Assembly (NCBI GenBank): GCA_002684175.1
Contig: NYUU01000066.1
Span: 8,238 to 22,751, forward strand
DNA length: 14,514 bases
DNA from: Synechococcus sp. CPC35
GTDB lineage: Bacteria; Cyanobacteriota; Cyanobacteriia; PCC-6307; Cyanobiaceae
Reading direction: 5' to 3'
This document shows positions 1 to 6,549 of the stretch, in pieces. The notes beneath the pieces were generated by a model, which saw only the letters and a list, made by a program, of their open reading frames with translations, was not told where the DNA came from and did not search any database. Both the position numbers and the translations under genes were made by a program. Each line of letters starts with the position of its first letter. Position 1 is the stretch's first letter.

Positions 1-564
1 TATGAGTTTGTCCGAAATCTCAATCATTCTCCTCCAGTTTTGGTATTCATCTCGATGGTTGTGTTTGACGATTGCAAAGTCACTCAGGCAAAGAGCGGCC
101 AGAAAAGCTTCGAGGCCAGTAAAGAGGTCTTGGTTAAGGTGATTTTGGTTGAATGTTTCTGAGACTTTGGCTTGGATTTCTTGACTGAAATAAAGGAATT
201 GGGAATAGTGCGAGCGGTAATGTCTTGATTGTTGGCGCACATAGCCGATGACGCTCACGTCGTCAGAGATTTCGCGAGCGAGCTCGGTGAGTCGTGAAAT
301 ATTCTCCGGGCGTTGATACATGCATTCGTGGCTGAAGATGCAGCTTTTCCCGCCCCCGCGTTGTGTCTTTGCTTTAAAGAGATGATTAAAGTATTGCTTT
401 GCTTTTCCGGAACTAATTTTATTTGTTAGGTTGAAAAAGTGATCGGGATTAATTCTTTTATATTCAATATTTGGATTTATTTTGTCCTCTTTTTCCAGGA
501 AGCTTTGAATGGAGGTCGACCCAGTTTTGATGGGGCCGATGTGAAAAACAAACCGTGGGCGCAT
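1..564 (-). CDS. Sulfotransferase-like P-loop protein, 3' end outside window
   Basis: The reverse strand reads open from ATG at 564 to the left edge: 188 codons with no stop. An in-frame TGA nine codons upstream fixes the start. The N-terminus carries HIGPIKTGSTSIQ at residues 8-20, the KTGST/S loop by which sulfotransferases bind the 5'-phosphosulfate of PAPS. A second segment near residues 108-122 (YVRQQSRHYRSHYSQ) fits the Arg...Ser pattern of the 3'-phosphate loop. The expected role is sulfation of a carbohydrate or other acceptor in the cytoplasm or at the envelope; the substrate cannot be inferred. The gene is clearly AT-richer than its neighbours (30-38% GC in sampled lines), with many AAA, AAT and ATT codons, suggesting acquisition by transfer. 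The C-terminal half is unseen. The open frame and P-loop are seen directly; the family call is inference. Confidence 0.78.
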   Translation of the reverse strand, partial: MRPRFVFHIGPIKTGSTSIQSFLEKEDKINPNIEYKRINPDHFFNLTNKISSGKAKQYFNHLFKAKTQRGGGKSCIFSHECMYQRPENISRLTELAREISDDVSVIGYVRQQSRHYRSHYSQFLYFSQEIQAKVSETFNQNHLNQDLFTGLEAFLAALCLSDFAIVKHNHRDEYQNWRRMIEISDKLI

Positions 565-590
565 GTTCAGGTGAAACGCCTCATTGGTTC

Positions 591-599
591 ATTCTACCA
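591..599 (-). promoter_or_regulatory. Possible extended -10 promoter of the sulfotransferase-like gene
   Basis: On the minus strand the bases read TGG followed by TAGAAT, an extended -10 element (TGnTATAAT) with one mismatch in the hexamer. It lies 26 bases upstream of the ATG at 564, leaving a leader of about 20 bases that contains GAGG. No convincing -35 is visible, as is usual for extended -10 promoters. Pattern match only. Confidence 0.35.
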
Positions 600-701
600 T
601 TGCTGGATTTGTCTTATCCCAGTTGGTTTCTTGAACACATCTGTGATGTTGTGTGTTCTGTGAATCAATGCATGATGATCAATGGTGTCTTGCGCTGATT
701 G

Positions 702-2564
702 ATGGCTTCGATCGACTGGTTCCTCCTGTTCGCTTATCTCGCGATCACGCTGGTGCTGGGTCTGTGGTTATCACGCCGTAACCGCAGTGAAGACGATTAC
801 TTCGTTGCAGGTCGCAGCCTTAGTGGCTGGCTGGCGGGTGCGTCGATGGCAGCGACCACCTTCTCCATTGATACGCCCCTTTATGTCGCTGGTTTGGTTG
901 GAACGCAGGGCCTGGCAGGCAACTGGCAATGGTGGGGTTTCGGGTTCGCTCACGTGGCGATGGCTGTGGTGTTTGCGCCCTTGTGGCGCCGCAGTGGCGT
1001 GATGACCGACGCTGCCTTCACAGAGTTGCGCTATGGAGGAGCAACCGCCGCTTGGCTGCGGGGGACCAAGGCCTTCCTTCTTGCTCTGCCGGTGAACTGC
1101 ATTGGCATTGGCTATGCGTTCCTGGCGATGCGCAAGGTTGTGGAAGCGCTCGGCATCGTCTCGAATACCCCGATGGCGTCATTGGGGGGCGTGACCGACA
1201 CCGTGGCACTGCTGGTGGTAGTGGCAGCTTTCGTGCTGATCTATACGGTCGCTGGTGGCCTCTGGGCCGTCGTAGTCACCGATTTCGTGCAGCTTGTGTT
1301 GGCCATGTTTGGTGCTCTGGCTGTGGCCTGGGCTGCTGTGCATGCCGCCGGTGGGATGGAGGCGATGCTCTCCAAGATCAGCGATCTGGGTCGACCGGAA
1401 CTTCTCTCTCTGGTGCCATGGCAATGGAGTGACGGCGGCTTCAGTTGGACATGGCCCTGGAGCGAGGGGGGCTTCAGCTGGTCGGCTCCAGCTGGGATGG
1501 GCTTTCGGTGGATCGATGGAGCCCAAATCAGTGTTGCAACCTTCTTGGCCTATCTCACGTTGCAGTGGTGGAGCTTTCGTCGCAGTGACGGTGGAGGTGA
1601 ATTTATTCAGCGCATGCTGGCTACCCGAGATGAGCGTCAGGCCCAGTTGGCCGGCTGGGTTTTTTTAGTTGTTAATTATTTGTTGCGCAGCTGGTTGTGG
1701 GTGGTGGTGGCACTCGCAGCCCTGGTGCTGCTCCCAGCTGGTGGTGACTGGGAGCTCAGTTATCCGATCTTGGCAGTGCGTTATTTACCTCCGGTGATTC
1801 TGGGTTTGGTGGTTGTGTCGCTGGTTGCGGCCTTTATGAGCACCGTGAGTACTTCGGTGAACTGGGGTGCCAGCTATCTCACCCATGATCTTTACCAACG
1901 CTTTGTACACCCCAAGGCCAGCCAGAAGGAATTGATGCTGGTGGGGCAGATCGTCAGCATTCTGTTGCTCTTCTGCGGGGTTGTTGTGGCCATGCTGGCG
2001 CAAAGCATTGGCGACATTTTTCGCCTTGTCATTGTGATCGGAACTGGTTCAGGCGCAGTTCTTATCCTGCGATGGTTCTGGTGGCGGATTAATGCCGCAG
2101 CTGAGCTGGCGGCCATGATTTGTGGCTTTGTTGTGGGGCTGAGCACGTCGGGAAAATTAGATCCGCTGCTTGGTCGGCTCGGGGTGTTGCCTCCTCTGAA
2201 GATTGCCGATTACGGCGAGCGCCTGATTGTCACAACAGCCGTTACGGCGGTGGTTTGGGTTCTGGTGATGCTGCTCACCCCGCCTGAATCCCCCGAGGTG
2301 ATGGAACGTTTTGTCCGCCAGGTGCAGCCTCCCGGTCCGGGCTGGAGACGATGGCGCCAGCGATTTGATGTGAATGTTGTCGATCCTCTTGGCGAACTGG
2401 TTAGGAGATTTCTTCTCAGTAGTGGTGTGCTTTTCGGTGCCCTGATTGGGTCTGGGGCCTTCTTGCTGCATCAATCCCTGACCGGTTGGTTGGGGATCGT
2501 TCTGGCAGTGGTCTGCGGTTTGCCTCTGCTCAAAACCTATGGGTTGAGGGCTCGAGCCGGCTGA
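702..2564 (+). CDS. Sodium:solute symporter (SSS family)
   Basis: A 620-residue polytopic inner-membrane protein of the SSS (SLC5) family, which couples solute uptake to sodium entry. The N-terminal helix and following YFVAGRSLSGWLAGASM segment (residues 29-47 region) are typical. The signature AAFMSTVST...LTHDLY begins at residue 376 and matches the family's helix that supplies the Na2-site serine/threonine residues. The GGGEFIQRML segment before a run of paired helices is also typical. More than ten hydrophobic helices are spread along the length; residues about 530-575 form a soluble linker before the last helices. ATG at 702 is preceded directly by an in-frame TTG and then TGA, so the start is 699 or 702; ATG is preferred, though no Shine-Dalgarno is evident. 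An 11-residue motif (S-D/E-GGFSW) is duplicated at 243 and 254. The substrate is unknown. Confidence 0.9.
   Translation: MASIDWFLLFAYLAITLVLGLWLSRRNRSEDDYFVAGRSLSGWLAGASMAATTFSIDTPLYVAGLVGTQGLAGNWQWWGFGFAHVAMAVVFAPLWRRSGVMTDAAFTELRYGGATAAWLRGTKAFLLALPVNCIGIGYAFLAMRKVVEALGIVSNTPMASLGGVTDTVALLVVVAAFVLIYTVAGGLWAVVVTDFVQLVLAMFGALAVAWAAVHAAGGMEAMLSKISDLGRPELLSLVPWQWSDGGFSWTWPWSEGGFSWSAPAGMGFRWIDGAQISVATFLAYLTLQWWSFRRSDGGGEFIQRMLATRDERQAQLAGWVFLVVNYLLRSWLWVVVALAALVLLPAGGDWELSYPILAVRYLPPVILGLVVVSLVAAFMSTVSTSVNWGASYLTHDLYQRFVHPKASQKELMLVGQIVSILLLFCGVVVAMLAQSIGDIFRLVIVIGTGSGAVLILRWFWWRINAAAELAAMICGFVVGLSTSGKLDPLLGRLGVLPPLKIADYGERLIVTTAVTAVVWVLVMLLTPPESPEVMERFVRQVQPPGPGWRRWRQRFDVNVVDPLGELVRRFLLSSGVLFGALIGSGAFLLHQSLTGWLGIVLAVVCGLPLLKTYGLRARAG
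1428..1493 (+). repeat. Diverged 33-bp tandem duplication inside the symporter gene
   Basis: Two adjacent 33-base units, at 1428-1460 and 1461-1493, encode SDGGFSW and SEGGFSW at the start of each 11-residue unit. The first halves match well and the second halves have diverged. The duplication lies in a hydrophilic loop between helices. Confidence 0.6.
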
Positions 2565-2597
2565 ACAGGTTCAAAATGGAATGAAAGCTTCTGTCAG

Positions 2598-2723
2598 TTG
2601 CAGTTCTTTCGCTCCACCCTTCTGCCCGTTTTGATTGTGGGTCTTTTCGCTCTGGCTCTGGTGGCTGTGAGCGCCCGAATCTGGCTTCCTGGAGACATGC
2701 TCGCTCCTGCTCCGACAGGTTGA
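2598..2723 (+). CDS. Small single-span membrane protein, unknown function
   Basis: A 41-residue open frame between the symporter and the HEAT-repeat gene. It has a short basic head (QFFRST), one strong hydrophobic helix (about residues 8-26, LLPVLIVGLFALALVAVSA), and a short polar tail ending LAPAPTG. The only usable start is TTG at 2598, because the frame upstream contains no ATG or GTG back to the symporter stop. No good Shine-Dalgarno is seen. Hydrophobicity, same strand as neighbours and a compact fit between two genes argue it is real; I cannot name a family. It may be co-transcribed with the symporter, 33 bases upstream. An alternative is that this is non-coding spacer. Confidence 0.55.
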   Translation: MQFFRSTLLPVLIVGLFALALVAVSARIWLPGDMLAPAPTG

Positions 2724-2746
2724 CCGTGGAGCAGTTCAACTAATAT
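2720..2746 (+). promoter_or_regulatory. Possible promoter of the HEAT-repeat gene
   Basis: TTGACC at 2720-2725 and TAATAT at 2741-2746 are separated by 15 bases, a little short of the optimum. Transcription would begin about seven bases after the -10, at or next to the ATG at 2753, so a leaderless or nearly leaderless message is possible. This fits the absence of any Shine-Dalgarno before that ATG. Pattern match only. Confidence 0.3.
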
Positions 2747-2752
2747 CCGCCC

Positions 2753-3565
2753 ATGACTGACGAGCGCAGCCAACAGCGTGATCAGGGGTTGTCCAGTCTC
2801 GCCCTCGATCCTGACCTGCTGGCTCGTGAGCTGGCGGCTCAGGAGGATGTTGACCCTCTTGATGCCATCGAACCCGATGATTCAGTTGATGACAGCTCCC
2901 TGGCAGTCGCCAGGGCCTGTGATCAGGGGCTGATCTGGCTCACAGGTGATCACAATGAGCGCGTTCAGGGGCTTCGTGTCTTTTGCGAGCATCGCGATCC
3001 GAGGGCTGTTCCTCTGCTGCTCCCTCTGCTTCAGCGGCCCTGCCCGGTGGAAAGGATGAGTGCGGTTTACGCACTGGGACGCAATCCATCCCCTCCGGCA
3101 GTTGAGCCTCTGCTTCAGCTTCTGCAGGGCGACAGCAACGCCTACGTGCGCAAGGCCGCTGCATGGAGCCTCGGCAACTACCCCGACGCCCCTGTGCTCA
3201 ATCCTCTGATTCGAGCTCTGCAGACGGATGTGGCTGCCGTTCGACTGTGGTGCCCAGGATCCCTCGCTGAATCCGTTGGAAGTTCACAGGTCAAGGCGGA
3301 TCCCGCGGCTGGTCAACTGCTTTCAAGTCTCAGAATCGACAGTGAACCCGTGGTCCGCAGCAACTGCATCTGGGGACTGGGACGTCTGTTCCATCAATTG
3401 GTTGAACCTCGTCAGCAGGAAATCGTTGAGGCTCTTGTGGATGCGTTACTTCACGATTCTGAGACGTCTGTCCGGGATGAAGCTATGACTGCTTTAGAGC
3501 AGCTGGAGAATCCGGTCGTGATCGAACGTCTGCAAACCCTGATCAATGACGGGTTCGTTATGTAA
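2753..3565 (+). CDS. HEAT-repeat (PBS lyase-like) protein
   Basis: A 270-residue soluble protein. After an acidic N-terminal region (about residues 1-50) it consists of helical repeats of the PBS-lyase HEAT type: RMSAVYALGR around residue 101, VRKAAAWSLGN around 132, VRSNCIWGLGR around 201, and VRDEAMTALEQL around 240, spaced about 31-40 residues. In cyanobacteria such proteins include bilin lyase subunits (CpcE type) and NblB-like phycobilisome-degradation factors; picocyanobacterial homologues of this architecture are often labelled NblB-related. No catalytic residue can be pointed to, so a scaffold or protein-interaction role is the safe statement. It stands between a possible promoter (2720-2746) and the DUF2997 operon 60 bases downstream, apparently as its own unit. 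The specific function is unproven. Confidence 0.85.
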   Translation: MTDERSQQRDQGLSSLALDPDLLARELAAQEDVDPLDAIEPDDSVDDSSLAVARACDQGLIWLTGDHNERVQGLRVFCEHRDPRAVPLLLPLLQRPCPVERMSAVYALGRNPSPPAVEPLLQLLQGDSNAYVRKAAAWSLGNYPDAPVLNPLIRALQTDVAAVRLWCPGSLAESVGSSQVKADPAAGQLLSSLRIDSEPVVRSNCIWGLGRLFHQLVEPRQQEIVEALVDALLHDSETSVRDEAMTALEQLENPVVIERLQTLINDGFVM

Positions 3566-3570
3566 CACGA

Positions 3571-3600
3571 TTGCCAGCAGTTTCCTGTCAACCTAATTAT
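3571..3600 (+). promoter_or_regulatory. Possible promoter of the DUF2997-ycf35-ferredoxin-AKR operon
   Basis: TTGCCA at 3571-3576 (one mismatch to TTGACA) is followed after 18 bases by AATTAT at 3595-3600 (four of six to TATAAT). It lies in the only non-coding gap before the four-gene operon and just upstream of its first ATG at 3626. Pattern match only. Confidence 0.35.
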
Positions 3601-3625
3601 ATTGCGTACTCACAACAGGACCTGT

Positions 3626-3829
3626 ATGCCCCAACGGACGATCCGCTTCACCATACGATCCGACGGTCGGGTTGAAGAACGGGTCGAAGGGGTTGCAGGT
3701 GATGGGTGCCAGCAGCTCACCGAAAAGGTTGAAGCAGCACTTGGTTCTATCGAACGTCAGGAATCCACATCCGAAGCGTTTCTTCAGTCAGAAGTCCAGT
3801 CACAGTCACTTTCCGTTCAATCGAACTGA
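3626..3829 (+). CDS. DUF2997 family protein
   Basis: A 67-residue protein beginning MPQRTIRFTIRSDGRVEERV, the pattern of the DUF2997 family: an N-terminal beta-hairpin with a basic/acidic alternation, then CQQLTEKVEAALG as a helix, and a variable serine/glutamine-rich tail. The family is short, cyanobacterial and plastid-related, and usually encoded next to ycf35; its function is unknown. ATG at 3626 is chosen over the upstream non-ATG start at 3602 because it begins the conserved part. Its stop overlaps the ycf35 ATG by one base (TGATG at 3827-3831), implying translational coupling. It is the first gene of the operon that continues with ferredoxin and aldo/keto reductase. Confidence 0.85.
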   Translation: MPQRTIRFTIRSDGRVEERVEGVAGDGCQQLTEKVEAALGSIERQESTSEAFLQSEVQSQSLSVQSN

Positions 3830-4221
3830 TGTCACATTTCAGCACCGTAAAGACAGAGTTGCGTCAGCTAGAACCTCTTGTGAAGGCTCTTGAAGATCTT
3901 GGATACGCCCCTGAGCAAGGTGAAAAGCCAGTTCGTGGATACAGAGGTCAGGTCGCCACTGCAGACCTTGCTGTTGTTGTCAAAGAGGGTGGTGATATCG
4001 GATTTCAATGGAATGAAGCAACCGGCACTTACGAGCTGGTCACTGATCTTGATCTCTGGAAGCAGAACATCCCCGTCGAACGTTTTCTTGCTCAGCTCAC
4101 CCAGCGTTACGCCTTGAACAGCGTGCTTGCAGTCACCCAGCGCGAAGGTTTTCAGGTGGCTGAACAGTCCAATTTGCAGAATGGAGCAATCGAGCTGGTC
4201 GTGACGCGTTGGGACGCCTGA
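3829..4221 (+). CDS. ycf35: Ycf35 family protein (DUF1257)
   Basis: A 130-residue soluble protein starting MSHFSTVKTELRQLEPLVKAL and containing DLAVVVKEGGDIGF and YALNSVLAVTQREGF, the conserved blocks of Ycf35/DUF1257. The family occurs in nearly all cyanobacteria and in red-lineage plastid genomes; its biochemical role is not established. Full family length is present, with no membrane segment or signal peptide. It is coupled to DUF2997 by a one-base overlap. Its TGA (4219-4221) is directly followed, in the same frame, by the ferredoxin reading frame, so nothing but this stop separates Ycf35 from the iron-sulfur protein. Family identification is confident; any redox role is inferred from neighbours. 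Confidence 0.9.
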   Translation: MSHFSTVKTELRQLEPLVKALEDLGYAPEQGEKPVRGYRGQVATADLAVVVKEGGDIGFQWNEATGTYELVTDLDLWKQNIPVERFLAQLTQRYALNSVLAVTQREGFQVAEQSNLQNGAIELVVTRWDA

Positions 4222-4224
4222 ATC

Positions 4225-4572
4225 CTGGTTGATCCCTCTCTCGCTTTCTCTGCTCCGGCTCAGACGCCGACTTCACTAACTGGACATGAACCCGTTCTCG
4301 GGGGTGTTTTACGTGAACATGCGGTCTGGGTTGATGAAGCTGTCTGCATCGGCTGCCGCTATTGCGCCCATGTGGCGACCAATACCTTTGTAATCGAACC
4401 CCGTCTTGGACGTTCAAGAGCCATTCGTCAGGACGGTGATTCGACATCGCTCATCCAGGAAGCCATCGATACCTGCCCTGTGGATTGCATTCACTGGGTT
4501 TCGTTCGAATCTCTCGACACTCTGAAAGCTCATCTCATCAGCCAAAACCTCTGTCAGCGGCCCCAGGGCTGA
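4225..4572 (+). CDS. 4Fe-4S-type ferredoxin with non-canonical start codon
   Basis: The frame after the ycf35 stop encodes a ferredoxin: VDEAVCIGCRYCAHVATNTF gives Cys41, 44 and 47, and DTCPVDC gives Cys84 and Cys88 (numbering from CTG 4225). This is the cyanobacterial/plant-type single-domain arrangement with CxxCxxC and a distal CP. Between the ycf35 stop (4219-4221) and the first cysteine there is no ATG, GTG or TTG in frame; the candidates are ATC 4222, CTG 4225 and ACG 4264. The first ordinary start, GTG 4372, lies after all three proximal cysteines and would destroy the cluster. The segment TGHEPVLGGVLR before the cysteines resembles the conserved N-terminus of homologues as I recall them, so translation must begin near the ycf35 stop. 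A GGGA precedes CTG by ten bases. The stop overlaps the reductase ATG (TGATG). Likely role: electron carrier, possibly to or from the adjacent reductase. Confidence 0.85.
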   Translation: MVDPSLAFSAPAQTPTSLTGHEPVLGGVLREHAVWVDEAVCIGCRYCAHVATNTFVIEPRLGRSRAIRQDGDSTSLIQEAIDTCPVDCIHWVSFESLDTLKAHLISQNLCQRPQG

Positions 4573-5774
4573 TGAATCAATTGCCAACATGCCGTTTTGG
4601 TCGCACCGAGCAACGGATTCCATTGCTTTCGCTTGGAGGGATGCGATTTCAGCAGAGCTGGTCGGATCTTCCGGCTTCCGAGATCACCGATGAATCCCAG
4701 ACGAGGCTGGAAGCCACCCTTCAACGGGCTGTCCAGGAAGGTTTTCACCACATTGAGACAGCTCGTCATTACGGCAGTTCAGAACGGCAGCTCGGTTGGG
4801 CTCTCCCCCGGATCCCCGATTCCCAGCGTCTCCTGCAGAGCAAAGTTCCCCCGGCGGATGACCCCTCTGTCTTCGAAGCCGAACTGGAAAAGAGTTTCAA
4901 ACGACTGGCCTGTCAACGGCTAGACCTGCTTGCCATCCATGGCATCAATCTTCAAGAGCACCTGGATCAGACCGTCCGTCCAGGGGGATGCATGGATGTG
5001 GTCCGACGCTGGCAATCAGATGGTCGCGTGGGACATGTGGGTTTTTCGACCCATGGCCCAACGGAACTGATCGTCGCTGCCTGTGACACCGGGGCCTTCG
5101 ACTATCTCAATCTTCACTGGTATTACATCCGCCAGGACAATGATCCAGCTCTTGACGCTGCTCAGCGTCAGGACATGGGGGTCTTCATCATCAGCCCTAC
5201 GGACAAGGGGGGGCACCTGCACAGTCCTTCCGCCAAACTTCTTGAACTCTGCGCTCCTCTTCATCCGATCGTGTTCAACGATCTGTTCTGCCTCCGGGAT
5301 CCCAGGGTGCACACGATCAGCGTTGGAGCAGCGCGGCCTGAGGATCTGGATCTTCATCTGCAAGCACTCGATCTTCTGCCTGATGCTGGAGCGCTGATCA
5401 AGCCTGTTCAGCAGCGCTTGGAGGCCGCCGCCCTGGCGTCACTTGGAAGAGACTGGATCGACAGCTGGAGGGTTGGCTTGCCGTCCTGGGAGCAGACACC
5501 AGGCGGCATCAATCTTCCAGTGCTTCTGTGGCTGCACAACCTCATGGAGGCCTGGGATCTTCAGAGTTATGCCAAGGCCCGCTACCGCCTGCTCGGGCAG
5601 GGAGGGCATTGGTTCGCTGGCGCCAACGCTGATGCCTTTGAAACGGATGTCAGTGTCAGCGATCTTCAGGCAGTGCTCGGAGCCAGTCCCTGGCGGGATC
5701 AGATCCCCGGCATTCTCCGCTCCCTCCGAGACCGCCTGGCAGGAGAGGCCCAGATGCGGCTCAGCAGCGTCTGA
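4572..5774 (+). CDS. Aldo/keto reductase with cysteine-free C-terminal Fe-S-like region
   Basis: A 400-residue protein whose first ~275 residues are an AKR TIM barrel. The catalytic tetrad is visible with one change: IETARHYGSSE places Glu62 where Asp is usual and Tyr67 in place, then Lys91 (LLQSK) and His123 (LLAIHG). The C-terminal ~120 residues (PGGINLPVLLWLHNL at 310-324, YAKARYRLLGQGGHW at 333-347) resemble the ferredoxin-like extension of iron-sulfur AKRs, but the last cysteine in the protein is Cys240, so no cluster can be ligated there. ATG 4572 is used because it overlaps the ferredoxin stop (TGATG); the upstream TTG at 4485 would lie deep inside ferredoxin. Likely an NAD(P)H-linked reductase of unknown carbonyl substrate. 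The Asp-to-Glu exchange could alter activity, although I believe cyanobacterial relatives share it. Confidence 0.85.
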   Translation: MNQLPTCRFGRTEQRIPLLSLGGMRFQQSWSDLPASEITDESQTRLEATLQRAVQEGFHHIETARHYGSSERQLGWALPRIPDSQRLLQSKVPPADDPSVFEAELEKSFKRLACQRLDLLAIHGINLQEHLDQTVRPGGCMDVVRRWQSDGRVGHVGFSTHGPTELIVAACDTGAFDYLNLHWYYIRQDNDPALDAAQRQDMGVFIISPTDKGGHLHSPSAKLLELCAPLHPIVFNDLFCLRDPRVHTISVGAARPEDLDLHLQALDLLPDAGALIKPVQQRLEAAALASLGRDWIDSWRVGLPSWEQTPGGINLPVLLWLHNLMEAWDLQSYAKARYRLLGQGGHWFAGANADAFETDVSVSDLQAVLGASPWRDQIPGILRSLRDRLAGEAQMRLSSV

Positions 5775-5788
5775 ACGACGGACTGAAT

Positions 5789-6523
5789 TCACCTCTGGCC
5801 GAGCGGCATGCGCGCTGGCACTCCTACCGCCCGCGGGTAGGTCGATGGGCATGCGGCCGAACCCTGAATCCGCAGTAGATGTCTGACCCCACGATCGGCA
5901 GGGAGATGGCATTGCTGAACCCTGCTCAGCCGAGCCTTGAGCGGTTTCAGTGCCTGTTCAAGATCTGATTCATCTTCACTGCTCCATCGCCCCCTGTACA
6001 GATGGGCTTCTCCATTGGCCCTCAGCAGTGGAACCAGATATTCAGCCACGACCGGCGCACTGGCAACAGCACGGGCCATGGCGATATCGAACTGGTTTCG
6101 AAACGTCTTCTGTCGTCCCATGACCTCAATTCTCTCTGTGACAACCGTGACTCGCTCAGCCAGTCCGAGGCTGCGGCTCATCGATTCCACGGCCGTCGTT
6201 TTGCGTCCGACTGAATCCACCAGTGTCATCCGGGCCCCTGGCAATGCAATGGCAACAGCCAGGCCTGGGAAGCCGCCACCCGTGCCCACATCAATGCATT
6301 CACGTCTGCAATCGGCGGTGGCGAGCTCCGGTGCGAGAGCCCAGAGACTGTCGAAAACCTGGTTCACCCAGTAATCATTGCCATCCACAAGGCGGGTGAG
6401 ATTCACTCTGCTGTTCCAGTCCCGCAGCAGGAGTTGAAGCTCATTGAGCTGATCCCGTTGGTTGGCATCGGGTTGCCACCCCAACGCATCCCAAAAGTCT
6501 GATTCAGGTGCAGCATCAGACAT
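5789..6523 (-). CDS. rsmG: 16S rRNA (guanine527-N7)-methyltransferase RsmG
   Basis: A 244-residue SAM-dependent methyltransferase that modifies G527 of 16S rRNA in the cytoplasm. Family marks: [10 protein letters not shown] (residues 36-45), the SAM loop [18 protein letters not shown] (78-95), [12 protein letters not shown] (102-113) and the [10 protein letters not shown] block. The tail ending [14 protein letters not shown] is typical of cyanobacterial RsmG. ATG 6523 fits homologue N-termini; a TTG four codons upstream (6535) has a better-placed AGGA (TAGGAAGAGCGA) and cannot be excluded. The gene converges on the aldo/keto reductase with only 14 bases between stops, and is divergent from the J-domain gene with 26 bases between starts, so any promoters overlap coding sequence. 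Confidence 0.93.
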   Translation of the reverse strand: MSDAAPESDFWDALGWQPDANQRDQLNELQLLLRDWNSRVNLTRLVDGNDYWVNQVFDSLWALAPELATADCRRECIDVGTGGGFPGLAVAIALPGARMTLVDSVGRKTTAVESMSRSLGLAERVTVVTERIEVMGRQKTFRNQFDIAMARAVASAPVVAEYLVPLLRANGEAHLYRGRWSSEDESDLEQALKPLKARLSRVQQCHLPADRGVRHLLRIQGSAACPSTYPRAVGVPARMPLGQR

Positions 6524-6549
6524 TGGCCGCGACAATCGCTCTTCCTAGG

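Noticed and set aside
439..663. Plus-strand 74-residue frame near the left end
   Set aside because: It lies antisense to the sulfotransferase-like frame with its P-loop; its own sequence shows no family pattern.
2530..2739. Minus-strand 69-residue frame
   Set aside because: Low-complexity, charge-rich translation typical of an antisense shadow; the plus-strand membrane peptide at 2598-2723 is the better reading.
4133..4447. Minus-strand 104-residue frame across the ycf35/ferredoxin junction
   Set aside because: Antisense to conserved ycf35 and ferredoxin motifs; Arg/His/Pro-rich shadow translation.
4372..4572. GTG-start 66-residue version of the ferredoxin
   Set aside because: It would omit Cys41, 44 and 47 and so could not bind a cluster; the frame upstream is clearly conserved ferredoxin sequence.
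5439..5912. Minus-strand 157-residue frame over the AKR/rsmG boundary
   Set aside because: Antisense to the conserved AKR tail and overlapping the end of rsmG in another frame; no recognisable domain.
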